Assembly: GCF_004114935.1 (NCBI RefSeq)
Contig: NZ_CP022221.1
Location: forward strand, 620,001 to 684,000
DNA from: Bradyrhizobium zhanjiangense
GTDB taxonomy: Bacteria > Pseudomonadota > Alphaproteobacteria > Rhizobiales > Xanthobacteraceae
DNA: 64,000 bases
Reading direction: 5' to 3'
The notes under the pieces are model-generated. The model was not told where the DNA came from. It did not search any database and saw nothing but the letters and a program-made list of their open reading frames with translations. This document shows positions 34,601 through 43,117 of this stretch, one piece after another; the first letter of the stretch is position 1; every line of letters begins with the position of its first letter. The translations under genes were made by a program, and so were the position numbers.

Positions 34601-35264
34601 GTAACGTCGGAATGTGGGAGGTCGTGGTTCCCCCTTGGCGGGTGGCGAGATCGATGGCGGACACGTAGATCTCGCCCGGCGCCAGTCGGATGGTCTCCTG
34701 AAAGTAGGTTCGTTCACTCTTGCGCTCGAGTTCGTCGTTGGGAGCAACCCGCGCCTTTCCATTCGGGCCGGAGCGATCGACGCGGACCAGCTCGCGTTGG
34801 TCGTCGTCGAGACCGATGATGCGAAATTGCCCGTAACTGGGTTTGGCGTCGATCTCGGCTGCGAGCCGCGCTGCGATGCGCTCGCGCCAGGTTTGCTCCG
34901 ACACGCCGTCGGATGCGTCGATGCCTCCACCGATGTGAGCGCGGATCAGGCCGTTGATGGCTGCGGCAGAGCGGTAGCCGAGCAGATCGCCGCGCGCGCC
35001 GGCGACGTAGGATTCGAGATTGGTCGCCAACAGCCGTGACTGGGCTTCGACGCGTTCCAGTACCCGCGGAATGACGGCCTGGGTGGTGTTGCGATAGCCC
35101 AGCCATCCGACTGCGGCCACGGTCACCGCCACCAGCAGGGTCATCGTGATGGCAAGCCGCGTTGCGAGCGTCATGGGGATATTCGCACCGGTTCCCGAAT
35201 GGCCACGCCCGTTCTGGCCTGGAAAGGAATGAGGGTCCTTGTCATCGGTGGCCGGTGCTGACAT
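31668..35264 (-). CDS. Hybrid histidine kinase: dCache-HAMP-PAS-HisKA-HATPase-REC
   Basis: About 1198 residues. A membrane segment (LAITMTLLVAVTVAAVGWLGY) is followed by a periplasmic Cache-like sensor (about 60-350) and a second membrane segment (TSLLVGVLAVLAAALLAVLLA). HAMP and three PAS units follow (AVESSDDAIVMQSLEAIITGWNPAAERL, FETSQDLIMVMDARGHVVQIS, and VETSLDAFVQTDETGSILNWN). The kinase core carries His841 in GGVAHDFNNIL, N-box LNLALNARDAM and G boxes DTGTGI and GTGLGL. The C-terminal receiver has Asp1130. It overlaps the preceding REC gene by 23 bp, so they are translated together. ATG 35264 with GGGGA is chosen. The stimulus is unknown. Confidence 0.9.
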   Translation of the reverse strand: MSAPATDDKDPHSFPGQNGRGHSGTGANIPMTLATRLAITMTLLVAVTVAAVGWLGYRNTTQAVIPRVLERVEAQSRLLATNLESYVAGARGDLLGYRSAAAINGLIRAHIGGGIDASDGVSEQTWRERIAARLAAEIDAKPSYGQFRIIGLDDDQRELVRVDRSGPNGKARVAPNDELERKSERTYFQETIRLAPGEIYVSAIDLATRQGGTTTSHIPTLRVATPLFTADGRPFGIIIANIDMRPALDRVRSTVTSGGEIYVVNLRGDYLVHPDRMREFGAWHDRPNDWRKDFPYFAASAGTLEGSTRLMTDGSGRPSGAAIAPALLVGKDWVAIIETIPSPVFGLVPAAIQRTSLLVGVLAVLAAALLAVLLARSLTRPIGRLTKAVQAIGSGRPADIPVDASGETGVLARAFAQMVEETRAKTAALQREIEEHRRTEAARSHHAARERLFSAAVESSDDAIVMQSLEAIITGWNPAAERLYGYSADEAIGKSTAIIVPADRRDQGKNILRRIAAGEPIERFETVRLRKDGTPVEISLSLSPIRGPSGEIVGASGSARSLTEARRAERALQQQLEERRQIFETSQDLIMVMDARGHVVQISPSSETILGYRPEEMIGRSGADFVHPDHLEQSRENMRAMRLGERPKLGDTRCFHKNGHQVWLSWLGNWSEPAQRFFFVGRDMTEARLAQESLRESERLARKIVETSLDAFVQTDETGSILNWNSQAERLFGWRRDEVLGKNTIDLIVAESERERVKTGLTQFLANEDDKTLNRRRELMCRRRDGKEFKAELSVTALKRREGLLFNVFYRDLTDKIAAEERIRHAEKMEAVGQLTGGVAHDFNNILTVITGTIEILAEAVEKEPQLAAITKMIDEAAARGADLTQHLLAFARKQPLQPREIDINSLIIDTAKLLRPTLGEQIQIESVFEDESCVAIVDPNQLTTAILNLALNARDAMPNGGKLIVETGAAYLDEVYASANDVPPGHYVLIAVSDTGTGIPANMLARVFDPFFTSKGPGKGTGLGLSMVYGFIKQSAGHIKIYSEEGHGTTIKMYLPPGRTPTAVGEGVTAAAIEGGHETILVVEDDRLVRDYVLAQLHSLGYVTLQAANAAEALAIVAAGKPFDLLFTDVIMPGKMNGRQLADEIQKTRPDLRVVYTSGYTENAIIHHGRLDSGVLLLAKPYRKSDLARIIRRALQG

Positions 35265-35670
35265 CCGGATTCCCCAGCGATGCCGCCTGGGCCGTGCCAA
35301 GGCAGCCATCGACCGCCGCGAGCAGTGCGCCTGGTCGGAACGGCTTTTGCAAGCTTGCCACCGCGCCGAGCTTGGTTGCCATCTTCAGGAAATTCGGCTC
35401 CGCATAGGCGTCCGGCGCGGCCGAACGGCCGGAAATGACGATGATCGGGACGGTCGGGGCCAGCGCTCGGATATGGCGCATCGTCTCCAGCCCGTCCATG
35501 CCGGGCATGAAAATGTCGAGAAACAACAGGTCGAACGGGCTGGCCTCGAACAACGCAAGCCCCTCGTAGCCATCGCCGGCGACGGTGACGTGATGACCGG
35601 CCCGCTCCAGGAGCAGCCGGATCGTGATCTGCACGGCCGGGTCGTCATCCGCGATCAGGATGTTGGCCAC
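35242..35670 (-). CDS. REC-only response regulator coupled to the hybrid kinase
   Basis: 142 residues with one receiver domain (ILIADDDPAVQITIRLLLERAG, acceptor Asp52 in LLFLDIFMPGMDG, ISGRSAA, and Lys in LQKPFRPG). The tail (GNPDVSTGHR) is short. GTG 35670 follows GGAGGA. It overlaps the kinase start by 23 bp, a strong sign that the two proteins work together: the kinase transfers phosphate to this receiver. Confidence 0.88.
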   Translation of the reverse strand: MANILIADDDPAVQITIRLLLERAGHHVTVAGDGYEGLALFEASPFDLLFLDIFMPGMDGLETMRHIRALAPTVPIIVISGRSAAPDAYAEPNFLKMATKLGAVASLQKPFRPGALLAAVDGCLGTAQAASLGNPDVSTGHR

Positions 35671-35839
35671 GTCTGAGATCCTCCGGGGTCGGATGGGGAT
35701 GCCCCAGCGACCGCAAATCAAGCCCATCAAAGAGGAAATTGTTGCGCGGTTTCAGCCCGGCCCGCAAGCACTTCGCGAGCGCCACCATCCGGTCGAGATT
35801 ACCGAGCCTTGCCAACGCTATATGCACGCTCTCGTGCAT
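35645..35839 (-). CDS. Possible 64-residue protein upstream of the REC-kinase pair
   Basis: The frame starts at ATG 35839 (MHESVHIALARLGNLDRMVA) and overlaps the REC start by 26 bp. ALAKCLRAGLKPRNNFLFDGLDLRSLGHPHPTPED looks protein-like and not repeat-derived. There is no good ribosome binding site before the ATG. Function is unknown. Confidence 0.4.
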   Translation of the reverse strand: MHESVHIALARLGNLDRMVALAKCLRAGLKPRNNFLFDGLDLRSLGHPHPTPEDLRRGQHPDRG

Positions 35840-35864
35840 AAGCCGGGTCAGCTCGGGTTCCCTC

Positions 35865-36578
35865 TTAGTCAGTCAGGTATTCGGGATAGCGGCTTCGGAT
35901 CTTGTCCAGCTCGCTCAGCGTGCCCGACAGATGTTTGCGCAGATGCTGCTGCGCGGCCTCGGCATCTCCGGCCTCGATCGCGCGCGTGATCAGTCTGTGG
36001 TGACGGACGATGTTCTGGGCCTTGCCGGGTGAGGGCAAATGCAGCCGGCGCAGCCGGTCGATATGTCCGCTGCGGCTGCGCACCAGCGTCCAGAGCTCCT
36101 GCTTGCCGGCGGCCGCGTAGAGCTGGGCGTGAAAGTCGTTGTCGCCGGCGATGAAGCTCTCGAAATCTCCGGCCTTGGCGAATTGCTGTTGCAGCGTGAT
36201 GGCGTGATCAAGGCTGATCACCAGGGACTGGTCGGGATTTGTTGCGAGCAGGCGCACGATCTCCAGCTCCAGTGCCTGACGCAGAAAATGGGCCTGCTGC
36301 GCGCGGTCGACGTCGATCCGGCTCACCACGGTCGCATGCTGCGGAAAGACGTCGACGAGGCCCTCTTCCTCCAGCCGCATCAGCGCGTCGCGCACCGGCG
36401 TCGAGCTGACGCCGAACTGGCCGGCAAGCTCGGCGCGCGACAAGGGAGCGCCGGGCGGCAGCTCCAGCGCGACAATCGCGTTGCGTAGCCGCTCGAACAC
36501 CTGCGGCGCCGCCTGGCGGCCGCGGTCGAGCCGGGCGGAGCGTGGGGGCGCGCGCAGCGCGGTATGCGATGATTCCAT
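35865..36578 (-). CDS. GntR-family transcriptional regulator, FCD (FadR-like) type
   Basis: 237 residues. The winged helix (VFERLRNAIVALELPPGAPLSRAELAGQFGVSSTPVRDALMRLEEEGLVDVFPQHATVV) is followed by an all-helical FCD ligand-binding domain (about 95-225) with the metal-binding residues of the family in FHAQLYAAAG, GHIDRLRRLH and HHRLITRAIEAGDAEAAQQHLRKHL. FCD regulators typically respond to sugar acids or organic acids and repress divergent catabolic genes. The divergent operon with the 26-bp palindrome between is its likely target. Confidence 0.92.
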   Translation of the reverse strand: MESSHTALRAPPRSARLDRGRQAAPQVFERLRNAIVALELPPGAPLSRAELAGQFGVSSTPVRDALMRLEEEGLVDVFPQHATVVSRIDVDRAQQAHFLRQALELEIVRLLATNPDQSLVISLDHAITLQQQFAKAGDFESFIAGDNDFHAQLYAAAGKQELWTLVRSRSGHIDRLRRLHLPSPGKAQNIVRHHRLITRAIEAGDAEAAQQHLRKHLSGTLSELDKIRSRYPEYLTD

Positions 36579-36602
36579 GGCGGGTCCCGCGGGCTTGCGT
36601 TT

Positions 36603-36628
36603 GATGCACTAATATATTAGTGCATCAG
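36603..36628. promoter_or_regulatory. 26-bp perfect palindrome, likely FCD-GntR operator
   Basis: The core TGCACTAATATATTAGTGCA (36606-36625) is flanked by matching TGA and TCA, giving 26 bp of unbroken dyad. It lies 24 bp from the GntR start and 44 bp from the binding-protein start, and its centre (TAATATATTA) could overlap the -10 element of either promoter. Confidence 0.8.
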
Positions 36629-36672
36629 CAGGGTCAACGCAGATCGACGCTGGCCGGAGGAAACACACAACA

Positions 36673-37692
36673 ATGATCAAGCATCTTCGCGGCAAGCTCG
36701 TGGCCGCCACCGTGATCGCCGCGATCGCCTTCTCAATGTCAACGGCTCGCGCGCAGCAAAAGTCCGAGATCGCGCTGTCGCGCCAGCCCGGCATCTTCTA
36801 CATGCCGAGCCACATCATGGAGAAGCTGAAGCTGATCGAGAAGCATGCGGCTTCCCTCGGCGTAACCGGTGTCACCACCAAATGGATCACCTTCTCCGGC
36901 GGCGGAGCGCAGACCGACGCCCTGCTCGCCGGCGGCGTCGACATCCTCAACACCGGCACCGGCAATCTGCTGCTGCTATGGGATCGCACCCGCGGCGGCG
37001 TGAAGGGCATCGTCGCCACCTCGGCGCAGCCGATGACGCTGATCAGCCGCGACGCCAACATCAAGTCGATCAGGGATTTCGGGCCGAGCGACAAGATCGC
37101 GGTGCCGACCGTGAAGGTCTCGACCCAGGCGATCGTGCTGCAGATCGCGGCCGCCGAGGCCTTTGGTGCCGACCAATGGTCGAAGCTGGATGCCAACACC
37201 GTGCAGCTCGGTCACCCCGACGCCTATGCGGCGCTGTCCAACCCGAAGCACGAGGTGCACAACCACTTCTCGATTCCGCCCTTCACGTTCCTGGAGTTGA
37301 AGAACGTGCCGGGTGCGCATGTGGTGCTGTCGTCGCCCGATGTGATGGGCGGCCCTCTCAGCCAGGCGCAATTCTTGACCACAACGAAGTTTGCCGACGC
37401 CAATCCAAAAGTCATCCAGGCCGTGCGCGACGCCACCAAGGAAGCGCAGGATCTGATCCGCAGCGACACTAAGCAGGCGGTCGAGATCTACAAGGAGATC
37501 ACCGGCGACAAGACGTCGGTGGAAGAGCTGCTCGATCTCCTGAAAGAGCCCGGCATGATGGAGTGGAATCTCGAGCCGCAGGGCACGATGAAATTCGCCG
37601 CCCATCTCTACAAGACCGGAACGCTGAAGAATCAGCCCAAGGCCTGGACGGATTACTATCTCCCCGTCGCGCACGATCTGAAGGGCAACTGA
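36673..37692 (+). CDS. ABC transporter substrate-binding protein (NitT/TauT type)
   Basis: 339 residues with a signal peptide (KLVAATVIAAIAFSMSTARAQ). The mature part has the NMT1/SsuA-like two-lobe layout: IALSRQPGIFYMPSHIMEKLKLIEKHA near the N-terminus and FSGGGAQTDALLAGGVDILNTGTGNLLLLWD in the ligand cleft region. It would deliver the substrate to the permease and ATPase encoded downstream. It is the first gene of the operon, 44 bp from the palindrome. Confidence 0.9.
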   Translation: MIKHLRGKLVAATVIAAIAFSMSTARAQQKSEIALSRQPGIFYMPSHIMEKLKLIEKHAASLGVTGVTTKWITFSGGGAQTDALLAGGVDILNTGTGNLLLLWDRTRGGVKGIVATSAQPMTLISRDANIKSIRDFGPSDKIAVPTVKVSTQAIVLQIAAAEAFGADQWSKLDANTVQLGHPDAYAALSNPKHEVHNHFSIPPFTFLELKNVPGAHVVLSSPDVMGGPLSQAQFLTTTKFADANPKVIQAVRDATKEAQDLIRSDTKQAVEIYKEITGDKTSVEELLDLLKEPGMMEWNLEPQGTMKFAAHLYKTGTLKNQPKAWTDYYLPVAHDLKGN

Positions 37693-38453
37693 TGGCGCTG
37701 CTCGACGTCAGCTGCGTGACGCTGCGCTACAAGACCTCCAGCGCCGTCGTCACCGCCACGGAAAAAGTGAGCTTCACCGTCGACCGGTCCGACCGCTTCG
37801 TGCTGCTCGGGCCCTCCGGCTGCGGCAAGTCGACCCTGCTCAAGGCCGTCGGCGGCTACATGAGCCCGAGCGAAGGCAGCATGACCATCAACGGCCGCGA
37901 GATCCACGGGCCCGGCGCCGACCGCATGATGATCTTCCAGGAGTTCGACCAGCTCCTGCCCTGGAAGAGTGTGCTCGCCAACGTGATGTTCCCGCTGCTC
38001 ACCGCGCGAAAGCTGTCGCGCAAGGACGCCGAGGCGAAGGCGCGCGCCTATATCGAGAAGGTCGGCCTCACCCGCGTGGTCGATGCCTATCCGCACACGC
38101 TCTCCGGCGGCATGAAGCAGCGCGTCGCGATCGCGCGCGGCATGGCGATGGAGCCGGATATCCTTCTCATGGACGAGCCGTTCGCCGCGCTCGACGCGCT
38201 GACGCGGCGGACCTGTCAGGATGAGTTGCTCCAGCTCTGGAGCGAGACCAAATTCACCGTGCTGTTCGTCACCCATTCGATCGCGGAAGCGATCCGCATC
38301 GGCAACCGCATCCTGCTGCTGTCGCCGCATCCCGGCCGCGTCAAGGCCGAGGTGATCGACGTCGACAAGGTTTCGAATGAGGATGGCAGCGCCGGTCGGC
38401 TCGAGAAGGAGATCCACGATCTCCTGTTCGCCTCCGAATCAACCGCGCATTGA
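37692..38453 (+). CDS. ABC transporter ATP-binding protein (NitT/TauT type)
   Basis: 253 residues with Walker A GPSGCGKST (40-48), Q-loop FQEFDQLLPW, signature LSGGMKQRVAIARGMAM, Walker B ILLMDEPFAAL and switch His in FVTHSIAEA. The sequence PWKSVLANVMF is characteristic of the SsuB/TauB branch. Its ATG overlaps the stop codon of the binding-protein gene by one base, so translation is coupled. Confidence 0.95.
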   Translation: MALLDVSCVTLRYKTSSAVVTATEKVSFTVDRSDRFVLLGPSGCGKSTLLKAVGGYMSPSEGSMTINGREIHGPGADRMMIFQEFDQLLPWKSVLANVMFPLLTARKLSRKDAEAKARAYIEKVGLTRVVDAYPHTLSGGMKQRVAIARGMAMEPDILLMDEPFAALDALTRRTCQDELLQLWSETKFTVLFVTHSIAEAIRIGNRILLLSPHPGRVKAEVIDVDKVSNEDGSAGRLEKEIHDLLFASESTAH

Positions 38454-38463
38454 GGGAGCCGTC

Positions 38464-39323
38464 ATGGGCGAAGCCAGAATCTTGCTGCGTGACGCGCCGG
38501 TTGCCAGCACGGGAGGTGCAGGCGAGGTCGAGCGCAAGCTGGGTGTGCTTGAGCTATTGTGGAACGACGGCTTTGTCCGCAAGTCGGTCATCATCCTGTT
38601 TCTCGCGGCGGTCTGGGAGGCGTACGGGGTCACTCTCGACAATCCGCTGCTGTTTCCGACACTGCACGACACCTTCGTGACGCTGTTCGATCGCGTCAAG
38701 GACGGCACCATTCCGATGCGGGCCTGGACCTCGCTGAAGGTGCTGTTCATGGGCTATTCGGCCGGCATCGCACTGGCCGCGATCTTCACCGTGCTCGCGA
38801 TCTCGACGCGCATCGGCACCGACTTCCTCGAGACCGTCACGGCGATGTTCAACCCGTTGCCGGCGATCGCGCTGTTGCCGCTGGCGCTGATCTGGTTCGG
38901 CCTCGGCAATGGCAGCCTGGTCTTCGTGCTGATCCATTCGGTGCTGTGGCCGGTCGCGCTCAACACCCACTCCGGCTTCAAGAGCGTGTCCAACACGCTG
39001 CGGATGGTCGGCCGCAATTACGGCCTGCGCGGATTGCCTTATGTGGCGAAGATCCTCATCCCCGCGGCCTTCGGCTCGATCCTCACCGGCCTCAAGATCG
39101 GCTGGGCCTTCGCCTGGCGCACGCTGATCGCGGCCGAGCTGGTGTTCGGCGTGTCCTCGGGCCAGGGCGGTCTCGGCTGGTTCATCTTCGAGAACCGCAA
39201 TCTGCTCGACATACCTGCCGTCTTCGCCGGCCTCTTGACCGTGATCATCATCGGGCTCTTTGTCGAGAACCTGATCTTCCGCGCCATCGAGCGGAACACC
39301 GTCCAGAAATGGGGCACCCAATC

Positions 39324-39327
<4 letters not shown>
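38464..39327 (+). CDS. ABC transporter permease (NitT/TauT type)
   Basis: 287 residues with about six membrane segments. The EAA-type coupling loop appears around GRNYGLRGLPYVAKILIPAAFGSILTGLKIGWAFAWRTLIAAELV, diagnostic for SsuC/TauC permeases. An unusually long cytoplasmic N-terminus of about 40 residues (DAPVASTGGAGEVERKLGV) precedes the first membrane segment. ATG 38464 follows GGGAG. It overlaps the dehydratase start by 4 bp (ATGA). Confidence 0.93.
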
Positions 39328-41066
<1,739 letters not shown>

Positions 41067-41076
41067 AGAGCACGAC

Positions 41077-41796
41077 ATGTCCAAACTTTCCGAAGCCACC
41101 CGCAACAAGCTCAAATCCGTCTCCACCGCCACCGTCGCCACCGCCCTGTTCAAGCGCGGCCTGCGCATCCAGATGGTCCAGGATGTGCACCCCTTAAGCC
41201 CCGATCAGCCGACCATGGTCGGCGAGGCCTTCACGCTGCGCTACATGCCGGCACGCGAAGATCTCAACACCATCGAGGTCTTTAGGGATCGCTCGCATCC
41301 GCAGCGCAAGGCGGTCGAGGATTGTCCGGCAGGCAGCGTGCTGGTGATGGACAGCCGCAAGGACGCGCGTGCGGCCTCGGCCGGCGCGATCCTGGTGACG
41401 CGCTTGATGAAGCGTGGCGTCGCCGGCGTCGTAACTGACGGCGGCTTTCGCGATTCCGCGGAGATCGCCAAGCTCGGCTTCCCGGCCTTTCACCACCGCC
41501 CGAGCGCGCCGACCAACCTCACGCTGCACCAGGCGATCGAGATCAACGTCCCGATCGGCTGCGGCGATGCGCCGGTGTTCCCCGGCGATGTCATCCTCGG
41601 TGACAGCGACGGCGTCATCGTGATCCCCGCGCATCTCGCAGATGAGATCGCGAACGAAACCTTTGAGATGACCGCGTTCGAGGACTTCGTCACAGAGGAA
41701 GTCGGCAAGGGCCGCGGCATCTTCGGCCTGTATCCCGCGACAGATCCGCAGACGCTCACCGACTTTGCCGAATGGCGCAAGAAGAACCGCCGCTAG
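41077..41796 (+). CDS. RraA-like / HMG-aldolase-type protein
   Basis: 239 residues of the RraA / 4-hydroxy-4-methyl-2-oxoglutarate aldolase fold. GVAGVVTDGGFRDSAEIAKLGFPAFHH is the conserved core, with the Arg/Asp pair (GGFRD) that binds metal and substrate, and VFPGDVILGDSDGVIVIP the C-terminal signature. In sugar-acid operons such proteins usually act on a keto acid by aldol cleavage or decarboxylation. It lies 10 bp after the dehydratase. Confidence 0.88.
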   Translation: MSKLSEATRNKLKSVSTATVATALFKRGLRIQMVQDVHPLSPDQPTMVGEAFTLRYMPAREDLNTIEVFRDRSHPQRKAVEDCPAGSVLVMDSRKDARAASAGAILVTRLMKRGVAGVVTDGGFRDSAEIAKLGFPAFHHRPSAPTNLTLHQAIEINVPIGCGDAPVFPGDVILGDSDGVIVIPAHLADEIANETFEMTAFEDFVTEEVGKGRGIFGLYPATDPQTLTDFAEWRKKNRR

Positions 41797-41823
41797 GCCG
41801 AGAGCAAATCATGTCAAGGAACA

Positions 41824-41851
41824 GGCCGGCCGCATCAAGCGCCGGCCTTTT
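41824..41851 (+). terminator. Terminator or attenuator before the lactonase gene
   Basis: GGCCGGC (41824-41830) pairs with GCCGGCC (41841-41847), followed by TTTT. It sits between the RraA-like gene and the SMP-30 gene, so it could partly end the operon and lower lactonase expression. Confidence 0.7.
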
Positions 41852-41871
41852 ATCAAGCAGGGAGGATTACA

Positions 41872-42963
41872 ATGAATTTCACGCGACGCAATCTGATGGC
41901 CGGCGCCGGCGCAGCAGTGGCATCCACGTTTCTCGCCCGCGCTGCCGGCGCCCAGTCGTTCGCGTTCACGCCCAATCAGCGCTACCCGGACCCGGCCGTC
42001 CAGATCCTCGACCCCAGCTTTGCAAAATACCGGCTCTGTTCCTCGACGGTCGAGCAGGTTGCAACCGGGATGCGCTGGGCTGAAGGCCCGGCTTATTTCC
42101 CCGAGGGCGGCTATCTCTTGTTCTCCGACATCCCCAACAACCGGATCATGAAGTTCGACGAGAAGACCGGCCAGACCAGCGTGTTTCGCGCCGATGCCAA
42201 TTACGCCAACGGCAATGCGCGCGACCGCCAGGGCCGCCTCGTCACCTGCGAGCATTCGGTCACCCGCCGCATCACCCGCACCGAGAAGGACGGCAAGATC
42301 ACAGTGCTCGCCGACAAGTTCGAGGGCAAGCGGCTGAACGCGCCTAACGACATCGTGGTGAAGTCCGACGACAGTATTTGGTTCACCGATCCGCTGTTCG
42401 GCATCAACGGCGAGTGGGAGGGCAAGAAGGAGAAGGCCGAGCAGGCCACCACCAACGTCTATCGCATCGCCAAGGACGGCAAGCTCAGCGCCGTCCTCAC
42501 CGACCTCTTCAATCCCAACGGCCTCGCCTTCTCGCCGGACGAGAAGAAGCTCTACATCGTCGAGTGGAAGGGCACGCCAAACCGCAGCATCTGGAGCTAC
42601 AATGTCGGCGAGGACGGTGCCTTAAGCGGCAAGACCAAGCTGATCGACGCCGCCGACCAGGGCTCGCTCGACGGCTTTCGCGTCGACCGCGACGGCAATC
42701 TCTGGTGTGGTTGGGGCTCGAACGGCGCGTTGCAATCCGAGCCGACCGAGATCGGCGGCCGCAAGGTGTTCCAGCTCAGGAGTAAGCCGGAAGATCTCGA
42801 TGGCGTCATGGTGTTCAACCCGGAAGGCAAGCCGCTCGCCTTCATCAAGCTGCCGGAACGCTGCGCCAACCTCTGCTTCGGCGGGCCGAAGAACAATCGG
42901 CTGTACATGGCCAGCAGCCATTCGGTCTACGCGCTGTATGTCGAGGCGCACGGGGCGGTGTGA
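41872..42963 (+). CDS. SMP-30/gluconolactonase-family protein, Tat-exported
   Basis: 363 residues. The N-terminus MNFTRRNLMAGAGAAVASTF has the twin Arg of a Tat signal. The six-bladed propeller shows the family metal-binding residues: AEGPAYFPEGG (Glu), RLNAPNDIVV (Asn), FNPNGLAFSPDEKKLYIVEW (Asn) and LDGFRVDRDGNLW (Asp). It would hydrolyse a sugar lactone in the periplasm to the acid taken up by the transporter. GGGAGGATTACA is the ribosome binding site. It closes the operon that begins at 36673. Confidence 0.88.
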   Translation: MNFTRRNLMAGAGAAVASTFLARAAGAQSFAFTPNQRYPDPAVQILDPSFAKYRLCSSTVEQVATGMRWAEGPAYFPEGGYLLFSDIPNNRIMKFDEKTGQTSVFRADANYANGNARDRQGRLVTCEHSVTRRITRTEKDGKITVLADKFEGKRLNAPNDIVVKSDDSIWFTDPLFGINGEWEGKKEKAEQATTNVYRIAKDGKLSAVLTDLFNPNGLAFSPDEKKLYIVEWKGTPNRSIWSYNVGEDGALSGKTKLIDAADQGSLDGFRVDRDGNLWCGWGSNGALQSEPTEIGGRKVFQLRSKPEDLDGVMVFNPEGKPLAFIKLPERCANLCFGGPKNNRLYMASSHSVYALYVEAHGAV

Positions 42964-42970
42964 GTCTTCG

Positions 42971-43112
42971 CCTCTACCCGCTTGCGGGGAGAGGACGGAT
43001 CGCATCGAAGATGCAATCCGGGTGAAGGGGAACTCTCCGCGAGTCCAACTGTCACCGTCCTTGCGGGGACTCCCCCTCACCCCGACCCTCTCCCCGCAAG
43101 CGGGGCGAGGGA
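42971..43112. repeat. Dispersed repeat with CCTCTACCCGC / CTCTCCCCGC arms
   Basis: Inverted units CCCGCTTGCGGGG at the left and CCCCGCAAGCGGGG at the right flank a 100-bp middle. It is a relative of the element at 5801-5965. It fills the gap between the convergent lactonase and S9 peptidase genes. Confidence 0.7.
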
Positions 43113-43117
43113 GAAGG

